Below, one piece after another: positions 1-8,138 of a stretch of 42,675 nucleotides of DNA. The translations under genes were made by a program, and so were the position numbers. The stretch spans positions 1-42,675 of the forward strand of contig JADHNT010000010.1 in NCBI GenBank assembly GCA_016779385.1. Direction: 5' to 3'. The stretch is from Pseudomonadales bacterium (lineage in GTDB: Bacteria; Pseudomonadota; Gammaproteobacteria; Pseudomonadales; Azotimanducaceae). Position 1 is the first letter of the stretch; the number at the start of each line of letters is the position of its first letter. The notes under the pieces are model-generated. The model had not been told where the DNA came from. It did not search any database and saw nothing but the letters and a program-made list of their open reading frames with translations.

Positions 1-478
1 CCGCGGCCGCCATCGAGACATAGGCCTCGTGCACTCGGTCTAACGCGCGGCCCTGGGGAGTAACCACTTCAGCAGTGCTTAGCGCAGAGTAAAAGCGCGT
101 TTCCATGACCGTTCTTGTCCCCAGTATTCCTACCCGTTCTAAACCTCGATACTTTACGGCCTGGTCGACCTCGGCGAGGAGGTCGATGACCGGTAGCTGG
201 GAACATCGTTTAAAGGCATCGATACAAAAATGACCCGCGATGGAGGAAACCACGACGCACTCGGCCCCTGCCCGGGCGAGGCGTTCCGTAAGGCGGTTAT
301 AGATCCGAACTTGGGCCTCCCCGTCGTTTTTTTCGAGATTGCTTAGCAGGGTGTGCGTATCGGCATGCGCAATGGTCATCTCCAGGGCCGCGTTCCTACT
401 TGCAAACGATGCGATCAACCGGCGGTAGTAATAGTCCGTTGCGGCGGGGCCAATGCCCCCAATCAATCCAATATGCAC
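1..478 (-). CDS. Aspartate/glutamate racemase family protein, partial (runs off the left edge)
   Basis: The minus-strand frame reads without a stop from a GTG at 478 to the window edge, giving the first 159 residues. GGGAG lies 8 nt before the GTG, which supports the start. The protein opens with M-H-I-G-L-I-G-G-I-G-P, the glycine-rich start of Asp/Glu racemases (COG1794-like, about 230-250 residues), and continues with an alpha/beta pattern including EMTIAHADTHTLL and GILGTRTVM. Family members interconvert L- and D-amino acids with a pair of cysteines. At the place of the first catalytic Cys (usually C-N-T or S-N-T followed by His) this protein reads VVSSIAGHFC, so the usual thiol seems replaced by serine, with a Cys four residues further on. 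The second half, which would hold the other Cys, lies outside the window. Family assignment is good; racemase activity is uncertain. Confidence 0.8.
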   Translation of the reverse strand, partial: MHIGLIGGIGPAATDYYYRRLIASFASRNAALEMTIAHADTHTLLSNLEKNDGEAQVRIYNRLTERLARAGAECVVVSSIAGHFCIDAFKRCSQLPVIDLLAEVDQAVKYRGLERVGILGTRTVMETRFYSALSTAEVVTPQGRALDRVHEAYVSMAAA

Positions 479-520
479 CTGCTTGACTCCCGAACCGTAC
501 CTTTCCCAGTGACATCACGT

Positions 521-537
521 TAGGCTAGGAAAGCCTA
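521..537. repeat. Small perfect inverted repeat just upstream of a start codon
   Basis: TAGGCT (521-526), a 5-nt spacer, then AGCCTA (532-537) form a perfect 6-bp stem. It ends 1 nt before the GGAGAG ribosome-binding site of the fatty-acid hydroxylase gene at 549 and lies between two divergent genes. It could be an operator half-site pair or a short RNA hairpin next to the RBS. Nothing shows which. Confidence 0.3.
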
Positions 538-548
538 CGGAGAGACCA

Positions 549-1427
549 ATGCCAGCGATCCTAAAATATGGGCTTCAGCCGGGCCTCATGGTATGCGTCC
601 TGACCCTCTGGTACTACTACCACGAGTCTTCGTGGGTATACCTCTTCGTCGTGGTGTTTCTGCAGGTACTCCTTGGCGCGCTTGAGTATCGCTGGCCCGC
701 GCGGCCCGAGTGGGTTCATGCCCCGCGCTACAAGGGCGCGCTGGTGGGCGTTTTTATTCTGACCTATCTCTTCGGCCTGTTTTTTGCGGACCCGGCGAAC
801 GCAGCCACAGTGAATGCTGCCTTGTCGGAGCTTCGCGAGAATCTGGGGCTTGATATTTGGCCGACGCAGTGGCCCTTGGTTGCCCAGGCGGTGCTGGCCC
901 TGTTCTGCAGCGAATTCATCTGGTACTGGCTGCACCGCGCCGAGCACGCCTCACAGTGGCTATGGCGCCTATCCGCCCATGGCTCCCACCACGCGTTCCA
1001 GAATCTCGGCGCGATTAACGCGGGCGCCAACCATCCCCTCGAAATCCTTCTGGTGCTGGCCTTGCCCTCGGCGATTGTTGAACTGCTCTTTGGCGCCGGT
1101 GCGGCCGTGGGCGGCGCCTACCTGCTGCTCCTGACCCTTGCGTTTCTGGCCCATTCAAATCTCGACCTAAACAGTAAGGTGATCGGCTGGCTGTTTACGA
1201 CCAATCGCCACCACATTCATCACCACTCCGTAAAGATCGACGAGAGCAATACGAACTTCGGCTGCGCCGTCATCCTATGGGACCGGGTATTCGGAACCTT
1301 CCGGGACGCCTACACCGTGCAGACCGGTACGGGCCCCACCCAGCCGTCGCTTTGGAACATCTTCCTAATGCCCATCCGGGAACCGGAAGATACGCAGACC
1401 GCCCCGCGGAATAACGCGGCGGACTAA
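549..1427 (+). CDS. Sterol desaturase / fatty acid hydroxylase family membrane protein
   Basis: A 292-residue integral membrane di-iron enzyme of the FA_hydroxylase family. The three histidine boxes are all present: HRAEH at 129-133, HGSHH at 144-148 and HHIHHH at 221-226, with additional His162 and His202. Hydrophobic segments lie around residues 10-45, 62-82, 110-128, 165-185 and 188-202, matching a multi-pass topology with the His boxes on the cytoplasmic side. The family hydroxylates or desaturates lipids (sterols, fatty acids, carotenoids, ether lipids) using O2; the substrate cannot be read from the sequence. The ATG at 549 follows GGAGAG at a good spacing. The gene is divergent from the racemase gene and convergent with the DapA-like gene. 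Codon use is less GC-biased than in most later genes. Confidence 0.9.
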   Translation: MPAILKYGLQPGLMVCVLTLWYYYHESSWVYLFVVVFLQVLLGALEYRWPARPEWVHAPRYKGALVGVFILTYLFGLFFADPANAATVNAALSELRENLGLDIWPTQWPLVAQAVLALFCSEFIWYWLHRAEHASQWLWRLSAHGSHHAFQNLGAINAGANHPLEILLVLALPSAIVELLFGAGAAVGGAYLLLLTLAFLAHSNLDLNSKVIGWLFTTNRHHIHHHSVKIDESNTNFGCAVILWDRVFGTFRDAYTVQTGTGPTQPSLWNIFLMPIREPEDTQTAPRNNAAD

Positions 1428-1479
1428 GGCCCCGACGTAGGGTTAAAAAAGTGCGCTTTCCTGCGAAAAAAAGCTCCGC

Positions 1480-2361
1480 CTAGAGAAGCCCAAGGCTCGC
1501 AAGGGTCCGCCGCACGTCTTCCTGGGCCTCTGCCCCTAGGGGCGCCTGGGGCGGCAGGGGGTCACCCACCGCGAAGCCCTGAAGCGACAAGCCCGTCTTA
1601 ATGCAGGGGGCCAGCATATGGCGAGCAAAAAGCTGGTTAAGGCGCCACAGGGGACGCTGCAGGACCATAGCGTCCTCCCAGGCACCGCGGCGGCACGCCT
1701 CGTAGAGCGCCACGCTTTCCCGGGGCGCCACACACGCCGGCCCGGCCATCCAGCCCACGCCCCCGAGGAGCATCACCGCCGCCGGCACGTGCGCCGAGGC
1801 GGCGAAGATCGCCAGGTTTCCTTCCGTGGCCTCCAGGATGGAGAGGAGACGTCCCGTGTTTGAGGACGCGTCTTTCAAATAGGCAATGTTCGGCACCTTC
1901 GCCAGCGCCGTCAGGAGGGGCAGGGACAGATCGGCGCGCTGGAAATTCGGGTTGGTGTAGAGCACCACGGGGCGCTCCGTGGCCCCGGAGATGGCGCGGA
2001 AGTAACCCTCGATGGCATCGTCTTTCAGGGGGAAATAGGCTTCCAGGATGGCGAGGATGCCATCGCAGCCCAGGGCGTCGAAGGCCCGGGTTTGTGCAAC
2101 CGCATCGGCCGTGGCCGTGGCGGCGACCCCAGCCACCACGGGCACTCGCCCCGCGGCCGCCTCGAGGACGACCTCCACCACCCGGCGCCGCTGCGCCCAG
2201 CTCAGGTAGGCAAACTCCCCGGTGGAGCCCAGGGGCGTAAGACCGTGCACCCCGGCGTCGATCAAGGCCTCGCACAGCGCCGCCAGGGGCGCTTCCATCA
2301 CCTTGCCGTCCGCATCAATCGGGGAAACCAGATAGGGAAAGACGCCGTGAAACGCGCTCAT
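1480..2361 (-). CDS. Dihydrodipicolinate synthase family protein (DapA/NanA-like aldolase)
   Basis: A 293-residue TIM-barrel Schiff-base aldolase/lyase. The family signature GSTGE is at 45-49, the catalytic Tyr at 135 (LYTNP) and the Schiff-base Lys at 163 (YLKDAS). Members condense or cleave pyruvate-type substrates: DapA (lysine synthesis), N-acetylneuraminate lyase, and sugar-acid or hydroxyproline aldolases. No lysine-pathway gene is nearby, so this is more likely a paralogue with a catabolic substrate than the housekeeping DapA. It lies 3 bp downstream of the DUF952 gene on the same strand and was probably cotranscribed with it. Confidence 0.88.
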   Translation of the reverse strand: MSAFHGVFPYLVSPIDADGKVMEAPLAALCEALIDAGVHGLTPLGSTGEFAYLSWAQRRRVVEVVLEAAAGRVPVVAGVAATATADAVAQTRAFDALGCDGILAILEAYFPLKDDAIEGYFRAISGATERPVVLYTNPNFQRADLSLPLLTALAKVPNIAYLKDASSNTGRLLSILEATEGNLAIFAASAHVPAAVMLLGGVGWMAGPACVAPRESVALYEACRRGAWEDAMVLQRPLWRLNQLFARHMLAPCIKTGLSLQGFAVGDPLPPQAPLGAEAQEDVRRTLASLGLL

Positions 2362-2364
2362 GAA

Positions 2365-2697
2365 CTAAAAACCCTCGCTTAGGGGACGACCCTCATCATC
2401 GGTGGCTAGGGGCTGGCACTGCGTCACTGCAGACCGGGGAATGACACCGTAGCAGTGGGGGAAGGCCTCCCCCCGCCCCGTGCTGTCCTCTTCCATCAGC
2501 CAGGGGGCCAGGGCCGGCGCATCGAGGGTGAGCAGCAGAAGGTTTCCCTCGCCGCGGAAGTAGCGCTCTAGCACGCCGGAAAGCTGGGCCGCCCAACAGC
2601 AGTGGATGAATCCTTCCCCTTCCCAGCCCGGGGGTGCGTAGTGCGGGGCGTTGGGATCGAAGGAGCGGGCCTGGGCCACATGGTAGAGCGTTTTCAC
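2365..2697 (-). CDS. DUF952 domain-containing protein
   Basis: A 110-residue protein covering one complete DUF952 domain. The characteristic N-terminal 'hxVxxxxxW' strand reads LYHVAQARSF, followed by GFIHCC (residues around 30-35) and a central hydrophobic strand LLLLTLDAPAL. The fold is related to ADP-ribosyltransferase-like domains; no biochemical role is firmly established for the family. It is the first gene of a two-gene minus-strand unit with the DapA-like gene and is divergent from the antiporter gene at 2766. No signal peptide is present, so it is cytoplasmic. Confidence 0.82.
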   Translation of the reverse strand: MKTLYHVAQARSFDPNAPHYAPPGWEGEGFIHCCWAAQLSGVLERYFRGEGNLLLLTLDAPALAPWLMEEDSTGRGEAFPHCYGVIPRSAVTQCQPLATDDEGRPLSEGF

Positions 2698-2765
2698 CTA
2701 GACTCGTGCCTGTGCGGAAAACCATCACCTTAGCGCGTCGCAGGTGACCCAAGCCAGGAGCACCC

Positions 2766-4253
2766 ATGGAACCCGGCCCCCTGTCCCTTGCCCCCGTGCT
2801 CCTGTCCCTCGTGCTGGCCCTCGCCCTCCGCCAGGTGCTCTTCGGGCTCTTCGCCGGGGTGCTGCTCGGCACGGCCCTCCTGACCCCCGATCCGCACCTG
2901 GGGCTTCTGGCCAGCGTATTCCGGGACCAGCTTAGGCCCCAGCTGATGGATGGCTATAACGCCAGCGTGATCCTGCTGCTCGCGGTGATCGGCAGCTTCG
3001 TGGCGCTGCTCGAGCGCTCCGGCGGAGCCCAGGCCTTCGCCGAGGGCGCCGTCCGGCGCCTGAGAAGCGCGCGCCAGCTTCAGCTTGGGGCCTACGGCGG
3101 GGGCCTGATGATCTTTTTCTCCGATTTGGGCACGCCGCTCATTCTTGGGCCGATCTTCCGTCCCCTGTTCGATCGCGCCGGGCTGCTACGCGCCCGCCTT
3201 TCCCTGATTCTGGACGCCACCGCCGCCCCTATCGCGATCCTCGTGCCCTTCATTGGCTGGGGCGTGTACATCATGAGCTTGGTGGCCCAAACCCCGCCGG
3301 GGGCGGGCCCGGAGGCGCCCTATGCGCTGCTCCTGGGCGCCCTGCCCTTTCAGTTCTACGCCTGGCTCGCCCTGGCGCTTATCCCCCTGCTGGCCTTCAC
3401 CGGCGGGCATTTCGGCGCCCGCGGGGCTTCCCAAGCGCCATCGCAAACACCGCCACCAGAAGCGCCGGCCCCAGAGCACCCAGAGGCTGAGCCCCAACCG
3501 CTTCATCGCTGGCAAGCTAGCCTGCTCTGGGCGCCCCTTGCGGTGCTGGGCATCGCCCTCTTCGCCATGCTTGGGCCGGAAGGCTTCCCCTTCGAGCCCC
3601 TGCCCGGGGCCGATTTTCGCGCAGGGCTGGCCGCCGCCTACGCCCTGGCCACGGCTACCCTGGTGCTGCTCGCCCTGGCGCTGCGGATCCTGCCCTTTGC
3701 GACGCTCATGGAGAGCGCCATCACCGGTGCCACGCGCATGACCCCCGTGGTGGCCACCCTGCTCATGGCCTGGACCCTCGCCGATCTCGGCAACGCCCTG
3801 GGCGCGCCGCGCTACGTGGCCGAGACCGTGCTGGCAGACTTTCCCGTCACCCTTCTTCCCGCCGCGGCCTTTTTGCTGGGGGCCTTGATCAGCTTTGCCA
3901 CGGGCTCCTCCTGGGGCACCTTCGCACTGCTTATCCCTCTGCTGCTTCCCGCCGCCGCCAGCCTCGAGGGCCCCGTGGCCCTCACCCTCGCGGCGATTCT
4001 GTCCGGCGGCCTCTTCGGGGATCACGCCTCGCCCCTGTCGGAAACGACAATCCTCGCCGCCAGCGGCGCCGAACTCAGCACCTTCGAACACTTCCGCCAC
4101 CAGTGGCCCTACGCCACGGTAAACGGCGCCCTGGCCCTGGGCGCGTTTCTGCTGGCCGGGGCTATGCCCGAGCCCTGGCTCCTGCTGCCCCTGCTTTTCA
4201 TCCAGGCCGGGGTGTGGGTCGCGCTGTTTCGCCGGGCGAAGGCGCGCCCGTGA
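2766..4253 (+). CDS. Na+/H+ antiporter NhaC family protein
   Basis: A 495-residue polytopic membrane protein with about 11-12 hydrophobic segments spread over residues 10-490. A hydrophilic, Pro/Glu/Gln-rich stretch interrupts them at roughly residues 220-248. Motifs typical of NhaC-like transporters are visible: FFSDLGTPLILGP near residue 118, GSSWGTFALL near 381, and GGLFGDHASPLSETT near 416, the last being the ion-site region. The predicted role is sodium (or organic cation/amino acid) exchange with protons at the inner membrane; substrate specificity in this family varies. Start: ATG at 2766 with CAGGAG upstream. The next gene starts 48 bp downstream and may have its own promoter. Confidence 0.87.
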   Translation: MEPGPLSLAPVLLSLVLALALRQVLFGLFAGVLLGTALLTPDPHLGLLASVFRDQLRPQLMDGYNASVILLLAVIGSFVALLERSGGAQAFAEGAVRRLRSARQLQLGAYGGGLMIFFSDLGTPLILGPIFRPLFDRAGLLRARLSLILDATAAPIAILVPFIGWGVYIMSLVAQTPPGAGPEAPYALLLGALPFQFYAWLALALIPLLAFTGGHFGARGASQAPSQTPPPEAPAPEHPEAEPQPLHRWQASLLWAPLAVLGIALFAMLGPEGFPFEPLPGADFRAGLAAAYALATATLVLLALALRILPFATLMESAITGATRMTPVVATLLMAWTLADLGNALGAPRYVAETVLADFPVTLLPAAAFLLGALISFATGSSWGTFALLIPLLLPAAASLEGPVALTLAAILSGGLFGDHASPLSETTILAASGAELSTFEHFRHQWPYATVNGALALGAFLLAGAMPEPWLLLPLLFIQAGVWVALFRRAKARP

Positions 4254-4301
4254 CAGCGCGCTACCATCGGTAGAGAATCGAGCAAAAAAGAGGGGAGTGT
4301 C

Positions 4302-5096
4302 ATGGCAGAACAGAGCAATACCATCGGAACGGATCTTGGGGGCTTTGACGGCGCCGCTACCGTCGAGGGGCTTAACCGCTTCCTCCGGCTGCGCACCACG
4401 CCCATCGTGATGAAGCGCTTTCGCTCGGTGGAGGAGATGAATGCCGTGCCAAAGATCCGCCGGCCCGATGCGGTCCACACCATGGACCAGATCGTGGGGC
4501 AGGCCGCCCGCAACGGCTGGACCGTCGGCGTCAGCGCGGAAAATCTCGTGGGCGCCCAGTGCGGCACGGTGGTGGGCCTGCACGACGCGGATGAAAAGTG
4601 GCTCTCCGGCGACCGTATGACCGGCGTTTGGTATAAAACCCAAGAGGACGCGGCGGCCCACCAGGCCGCCATGGATCGGCCGAGCTATGGCACCCACGCC
4701 GGCGTCGCCGTCAGCCCCATGGCCAGCGGCCGCCTGGATCCGCCGGACATCTGCCTGATCTACGCCACCCCGGCGCAGATGATTCTGTTCATCAACGGCC
4801 TGCAGTGGACGGGCTACAAAAAGCTCGAATGGGGCTGCGTGGGGGAATCCTCCTGCGCCGACTCCTGGGGTAGGGCTCTGGCCAAGGACGAGCCCAGCCT
4901 GTCCATTCCCTGCTTCGCAGAGCGGCGCTACGGCGGCGTTATGGAAGACGAACTCCTTATGGCCATTCCCCCGCGCTATCTCCCCGGGGTGCTCGACGGT
5001 CTCGCAGCGCTATCGCGCAACGGGCTGCGCTATCCCATTGCCCCCTACGGCGTGAACAACGATGCCCGCGCGGGCATGGGCGTTAGCTATGGGTGA
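4302..5096 (+). CDS. DUF169 domain-containing protein
   Basis: A 264-residue protein matching the DUF169 family over its length: a TxPIVMKRF segment near residue 32, then CGTVVGL and LIYATPAQM strands and cysteines in the WGCVGESSCADSW region. The family is widespread in bacteria and archaea, with no established reaction; conserved Cys residues suggest metal or redox chemistry. A clean GGGGAG precedes the ATG at 4302, and a -10-like TACCAT sits at 4262-4267. Its stop codon lies inside the next gene's first codons (that gene's ATG is at 5089), so expression of the small downstream protein is probably coupled to it. Confidence 0.83.
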   Translation: MAEQSNTIGTDLGGFDGAATVEGLNRFLRLRTTPIVMKRFRSVEEMNAVPKIRRPDAVHTMDQIVGQAARNGWTVGVSAENLVGAQCGTVVGLHDADEKWLSGDRMTGVWYKTQEDAAAHQAAMDRPSYGTHAGVAVSPMASGRLDPPDICLIYATPAQMILFINGLQWTGYKKLEWGCVGESSCADSWGRALAKDEPSLSIPCFAERRYGGVMEDELLMAIPPRYLPGVLDGLAALSRNGLRYPIAPYGVNNDARAGMGVSYG

Positions 5097-5289
5097 GGTG
5101 CTGGGCTTCCCTGGCAGCACGGCACGGAAAGCCCAGAGAAAGAAGAAGCGGGAAGGCGGCACCCTGTGTCGCCAGGGCTTTCACGCCTGGGAAATCGATA
5201 AAAGTCGCACCTTTGACGTCAAACAGGGGAAGCTCGTTACCCTGCGGCGGTGCCGGCGCTGCGGCGCTGAGGAGACTACGCTGACATGA
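5089..5289 (+). CDS. Small basic zinc-ribbon-like protein
   Basis: A 66-residue protein. I place the start at the ATG at 5089, which overlaps the end of the DUF169 gene by 8 bp; an upstream in-frame ATG at 5062 would add nine residues lying wholly inside that gene. Residues 11-21 are strongly basic (RKAQRKKKR). Cys27 and His32 (CRQGFH), then Cys55 and Cys58 (CRRCG), could bind one zinc ion as a split ribbon. I do not recognise a named family. It is sandwiched between DUF169 and HIT genes and joined to the latter by an ATGA overlap, so the three are almost certainly one operon. Confidence 0.72.
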   Translation: MGEVLGFPGSTARKAQRKKKREGGTLCRQGFHAWEIDKSRTFDVKQGKLVTLRRCRRCGAEETTLT

Positions 5290-5705
5290 GTGCCGCCTTT
5301 GCCTTAGATCCCGCCCTTGAACGCGATAGCGTCCTCGTGGGTCATAGCAATGCGGGACAGGTGCGGCTGCATCGCGATGCGCGCTGGCCTTGGCTCCTGC
5401 TGATTCCCGAACGGCCGGGCCTGCGCGAGCTTCATGAGCTTGAAGAAACCGCACGGGCGCAGCTCTGGGCCGTGAGCGCGGCCATCAGCGAAACCCTGCT
5501 GCGCGAGGGACCTGAGGATGGGAAGTTAAACGTGGGGGTGCTCGGAAACCGGGTAGCCCAGCTCCATCTTCATCACGTGCTGCGCTGGCCCGGGGATCCG
5601 ACTTGGCCCGACCCCGTCTGGGGCCAGGCCGGGGCTTTGGCATATGAGGCGCCGGAGCGCTCGGCGGCGCTCTGGCGGGCTCGCCTAGGCGCTTTGCTGC
5701 GCTGA
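5286..5705 (+). CDS. HIT domain-containing protein
   Basis: A 139-residue cytoplasmic HIT-family nucleotide-binding protein. Conserved landmarks are the [14 protein letters not shown] strand-turn near residues 25-38, [13 protein letters not shown] around residue 82, and the triad region Q-L-H-L-H-H-V. As in a common proteobacterial subgroup, the first triad histidine is a glutamine; unusually, an extra His follows the third-position His. Members hydrolyse or transfer nucleoside monophosphates from phosphoramidates or dinucleotides. The ATG overlaps the stop of the zinc-ribbon gene (ATGA). The 3' end overlaps convergent msrA by 21 bp. Confidence 0.87.
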   Translation: MSAAFALDPALERDSVLVGHSNAGQVRLHRDARWPWLLLIPERPGLRELHELEETARAQLWAVSAAISETLLREGPEDGKLNVGVLGNRVAQLHLHHVLRWPGDPTWPDPVWGQAGALAYEAPERSAALWRARLGALLR

Positions 5706-6356
5706 AGCCGTTACCCCCGTGGGCATGGGGCAGCTCACCCCCGTGCCGCGCAGGCCGCAGTAGCCATCGGGAATCTTCGAGAGATATTGCTGGTGGTAGG
5801 GCTCGGCGTAGTAGAACGCCGGCGCCTTACCAATCTCCGTGGTAATGGGCCCGAAGCCCTGGGCCCGAAGGGCAGGTTCGAAGGCCGCCTTCGAGGCCTC
5901 CGCTGCCGCCAGCTGGGCGTCCGTTGTGCCATAGATCGCCGATCGATACTGGGTGCCAATATCGTTCCCTTGGCGCATGCCCTGAGTGGGATCGTGCTCA
6001 TTCCAGAAGCGCTCGAGCAGCGCCTCAAAGGTGATTACCTTTGGATCAAACACCACGATCACCACCTCGGCGTGCGCCGTGCGGCCGCTGCACACCTCCT
6101 CGTAGGTGGGGTTCGGCGTGATGCCCCCCTGATAGCCCACGGCGGTGCTGTAGACGCCATCCAGCTGCCAAAACAGGCGCTCTGCACCCCAGAAGCAGCC
6201 TAGGGCAAAGAAGGCCACCTCATGGCCCTCGGGCCAGGGGCCTTGGAGCGCCGTGCCCAGGGCGTGGTGATATTCCGGTACGGGCATGGTGGCGCTGCGC
6301 CCAGGCAGGGCTTCATCGGCAGTGGGTAAGGTTTTCGGTTTGGAAAAGAGTGCCAT
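5685..6356 (-). CDS. msrA: Peptide-methionine (S)-S-oxide reductase
   Basis: A 223-residue MsrA, which repairs methionine-S-sulfoxide in proteins. The active-site motif GCFWGAE carries Cys54; the resolving cysteines are in the C-terminal [11 protein letters not shown] stretch. YNPTYEEV-type and [10 protein letters not shown] motifs are also present. The frame stays open to 6410, but the ATG at 6356 is preceded by GAGGAGG and gives the family-like N terminus MALFSKPK, so I use it. The length fits the longer E. coli-type MsrA with an N-terminal extension. It faces the HIT gene (21-bp convergent overlap) and is divergent from the Sel1 lipoprotein gene. Confidence 0.95.
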   Translation of the reverse strand: MALFSKPKTLPTADEALPGRSATMPVPEYHHALGTALQGPWPEGHEVAFFALGCFWGAERLFWQLDGVYSTAVGYQGGITPNPTYEEVCSGRTAHAEVVIVVFDPKVITFEALLERFWNEHDPTQGMRQGNDIGTQYRSAIYGTTDAQLAAAEASKAAFEPALRAQGFGPITTEIGKAPAFYYAEPYHQQYLSKIPDGYCGLRGTGVSCPMPTGVTASAQQSA

Positions 6357-6425
6357 AGGGGTCCTCCTCGCTGAGCGCCTGATGGTGCGCATTCGCAGGG
6401 AAAGAGACAAGCCCCGCCGTCGCTC

Positions 6426-6434
6426 TGCTATGCT
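6426..6434 (+). promoter_or_regulatory. Extended -10 promoter element for the Sel1 lipoprotein gene
   Basis: TG-C-TATGCT (TG at 6426-6427, hexamer 6429-6434) resembles an extended -10 element. It ends 6 nt before the ATG at 6441, so a start of transcription 7 nt downstream would fall on the A of the start codon. No Shine-Dalgarno sequence lies between. No good -35 is seen. If real, the mRNA would be leaderless. Confidence 0.35.
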
Positions 6435-6440
6435 CGAGCC

Positions 6441-8138
6441 ATGAGCGCGACCTTCGTCAGCGGCCCCGCCGGCCTCCCCAAACGCCTTCCTGGGCTCGCC
6501 CTTGGAGTATTTTCGCTGCTGCTCTTTTTAGCGGGCTGCGCTCAGGGTCCCGGCCCCGGGGCTCGCTCAGATTACGACGCCCTCGTCGAAGATTTAAAGG
6601 CAGGCGCGCCGCGCTGGGACGAACTCGATCCCACCTTCCTCGCCAGCGCCGATCGCAACGAACGCTTAAGCCGCCGCCCTGCCCTCCGCGGCAGAGTCCT
6701 TCGAAGCGGCGCCGAAGGGGAACGAAGCCGCCTGAAGGCCGCCCTCGAACGCCTCGAGCTTTATTACGGCGATATCGATGCCCATGCCCAGGCCTTTCGG
6801 GCAGCGCTGAGCCTAGAAGCAGCGGAGGCGGCCACCCATCACCGAAGCGCCCTCCAGGCCCTTGAAGCGCGCATTGCCGCCAGCGGGGAGGGCACGCCCG
6901 AGGCCCCCTTTGCCGTGCTTACGGCCCAGGACGCCTTCGATTGGTTGCGCCAGCGGAAGATCGCCACCGTCGGCGCGCTCTACCAGGGCGACGACGAGGC
7001 CGGAACCCTTCAGCTCCTCATTCGGGTCCAGGAGGCTCAGGGCGAAGGGCTAAAGAATTGGATCTTTGATTTGACCCCCACCTTCACTGCCGGTGCCCAG
7101 TGGGCCCAGGCCATGGGGGCAGACAGCAAGCCCTCGGCTTACATCGCCACCCGTGCCCAGCAGGGGGATCCCGCCGCCCAAACGGCCTACGCCCTGCGGC
7201 TCTGGCGCGAAGGCTCGGGGCTCGGGCCGGAAACGGTCAGCTGGCTCCAAAGCGCCAGTGAAGCGCGCAACCTCGTGGCCCGGGAGCTTTTAGGCACGGT
7301 CTATCTCGCCCTCGCCGCCCGGCGGGAGGGAGAGGAGCAAAGCCGTTTCCTTGATGCCGCAGTGGATCAGCTTCTCCTCGCCGTGGCCCAGGGCTCGGCG
7401 GAGGCCATGGTCAATCTGGCCAAGCTCTACCTCAGCGGCCACTTCGGGGAAGAAAACCGAAGCGCCGGCGTGGCCCTTCTGCGCCAGGCCATCGCCCGGG
7501 ATAACCTCGACGCGGAAGTGCTCCTCGCGCGTCTTGAATACAACGGCCAACTTGTGGCGAAGGCCGAGGCCCGCGCCCTGGAGCGCCTCCACCGGGCCGC
7601 CGATGCAGGCCATCCGGAAGCCCAGCTGTTCTCCGTGCGGGAAAAGCTCAGCACGGAGCAAGCCCTCGACGAACGAGCTCAGGGCTGGCTCACCAGCGCG
7701 GCAGAAAGCGGCGTCGCCGATGCCATGCTGCTCCTCGGCTCGCTCTACGCGGACGGGATGCACTTTCCCCAGGATGACGACCTCGCAAAGCGGTGGCTCA
7801 GCGCTGCGGGCTTAAGCTCCGGGGAGGCGGAAACGATTAACACCGCAGCCTGGATCCTTGCCGTCGCGGAGCGCCCCACCCTTCGGGCCCCGGCCCTGGC
7901 CCTGCGACTCATGGACGCCCTCATGACCCGGGATGAGGCCGCTGCGGCCAACCCTGCCTACCTTGATACCTGGGCCGCCGCCGCAGCTGCAACCGGGGAT
8001 TTCGGGCGCGCCGTCGACCTTCAGCGCCGCGCCGTCACCGCCGCCGAGGCCCTCGACAATCCCCCTTTCCTGCCCGTGCTTCGGCAGCATCTTGAGCAAT
8101 TCGAAGCCGGCGAGCCGGTCTTCGAAGCCGTGCCGTGA
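6441..8138 (+). CDS. Sel1-repeat outer-membrane-type lipoprotein
   Basis: A 565-residue secreted protein. The N terminus has a basic n-region, a hydrophobic core (about residues 18-30) and a lipobox L-A-G-C with Cys33, so signal peptidase II processing is expected. Residues 34-240 are helical and Ala/Glu-rich without a recognised domain. From about 245 to 470 there are several Sel1/TPR-like repeats, for example [25 protein letters not shown] and [16 protein letters not shown]. Such repeats are helical scaffolds for protein-protein contacts in envelope assembly or regulation. No enzyme motif is seen. The stop overlaps the GTG start of mnmH by 3 nt within GTGA, linking translation of an envelope protein and a tRNA-modifying enzyme. 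Confidence 0.82.
   Translation: MSATFVSGPAGLPKRLPGLALGVFSLLLFLAGCAQGPGPGARSDYDALVEDLKAGAPRWDELDPTFLASADRNERLSRRPALRGRVLRSGAEGERSRLKAALERLELYYGDIDAHAQAFRAALSLEAAEAATHHRSALQALEARIAASGEGTPEAPFAVLTAQDAFDWLRQRKIATVGALYQGDDEAGTLQLLIRVQEAQGEGLKNWIFDLTPTFTAGAQWAQAMGADSKPSAYIATRAQQGDPAAQTAYALRLWREGSGLGPETVSWLQSASEARNLVARELLGTVYLALAARREGEEQSRFLDAAVDQLLLAVAQGSAEAMVNLAKLYLSGHFGEENRSAGVALLRQAIARDNLDAEVLLARLEYNGQLVAKAEARALERLHRAADAGHPEAQLFSVREKLSTEQALDERAQGWLTSAAESGVADAMLLLGSLYADGMHFPQDDDLAKRWLSAAGLSSGEAETINTAAWILAVAERPTLRAPALALRLMDALMTRDEAAAANPAYLDTWAAAAAATGDFGRAVDLQRRAVTAAEALDNPPFLPVLRQHLEQFEAGEPVFEAVP

Noticed and set aside
1428-1479. A-rich patches between convergent genes as a bidirectional terminator
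   Set aside because: Runs of A flank the segment but no stable inverted repeat is present between them.
3186-4697. Long minus-strand open frame of about 503 codons opposite the antiporter and DUF169 genes
   Set aside because: Composition is dominated by Gly, Gln, His, Glu and Arg with no domain pattern. It is an antisense shadow of two well-supported high-GC genes.
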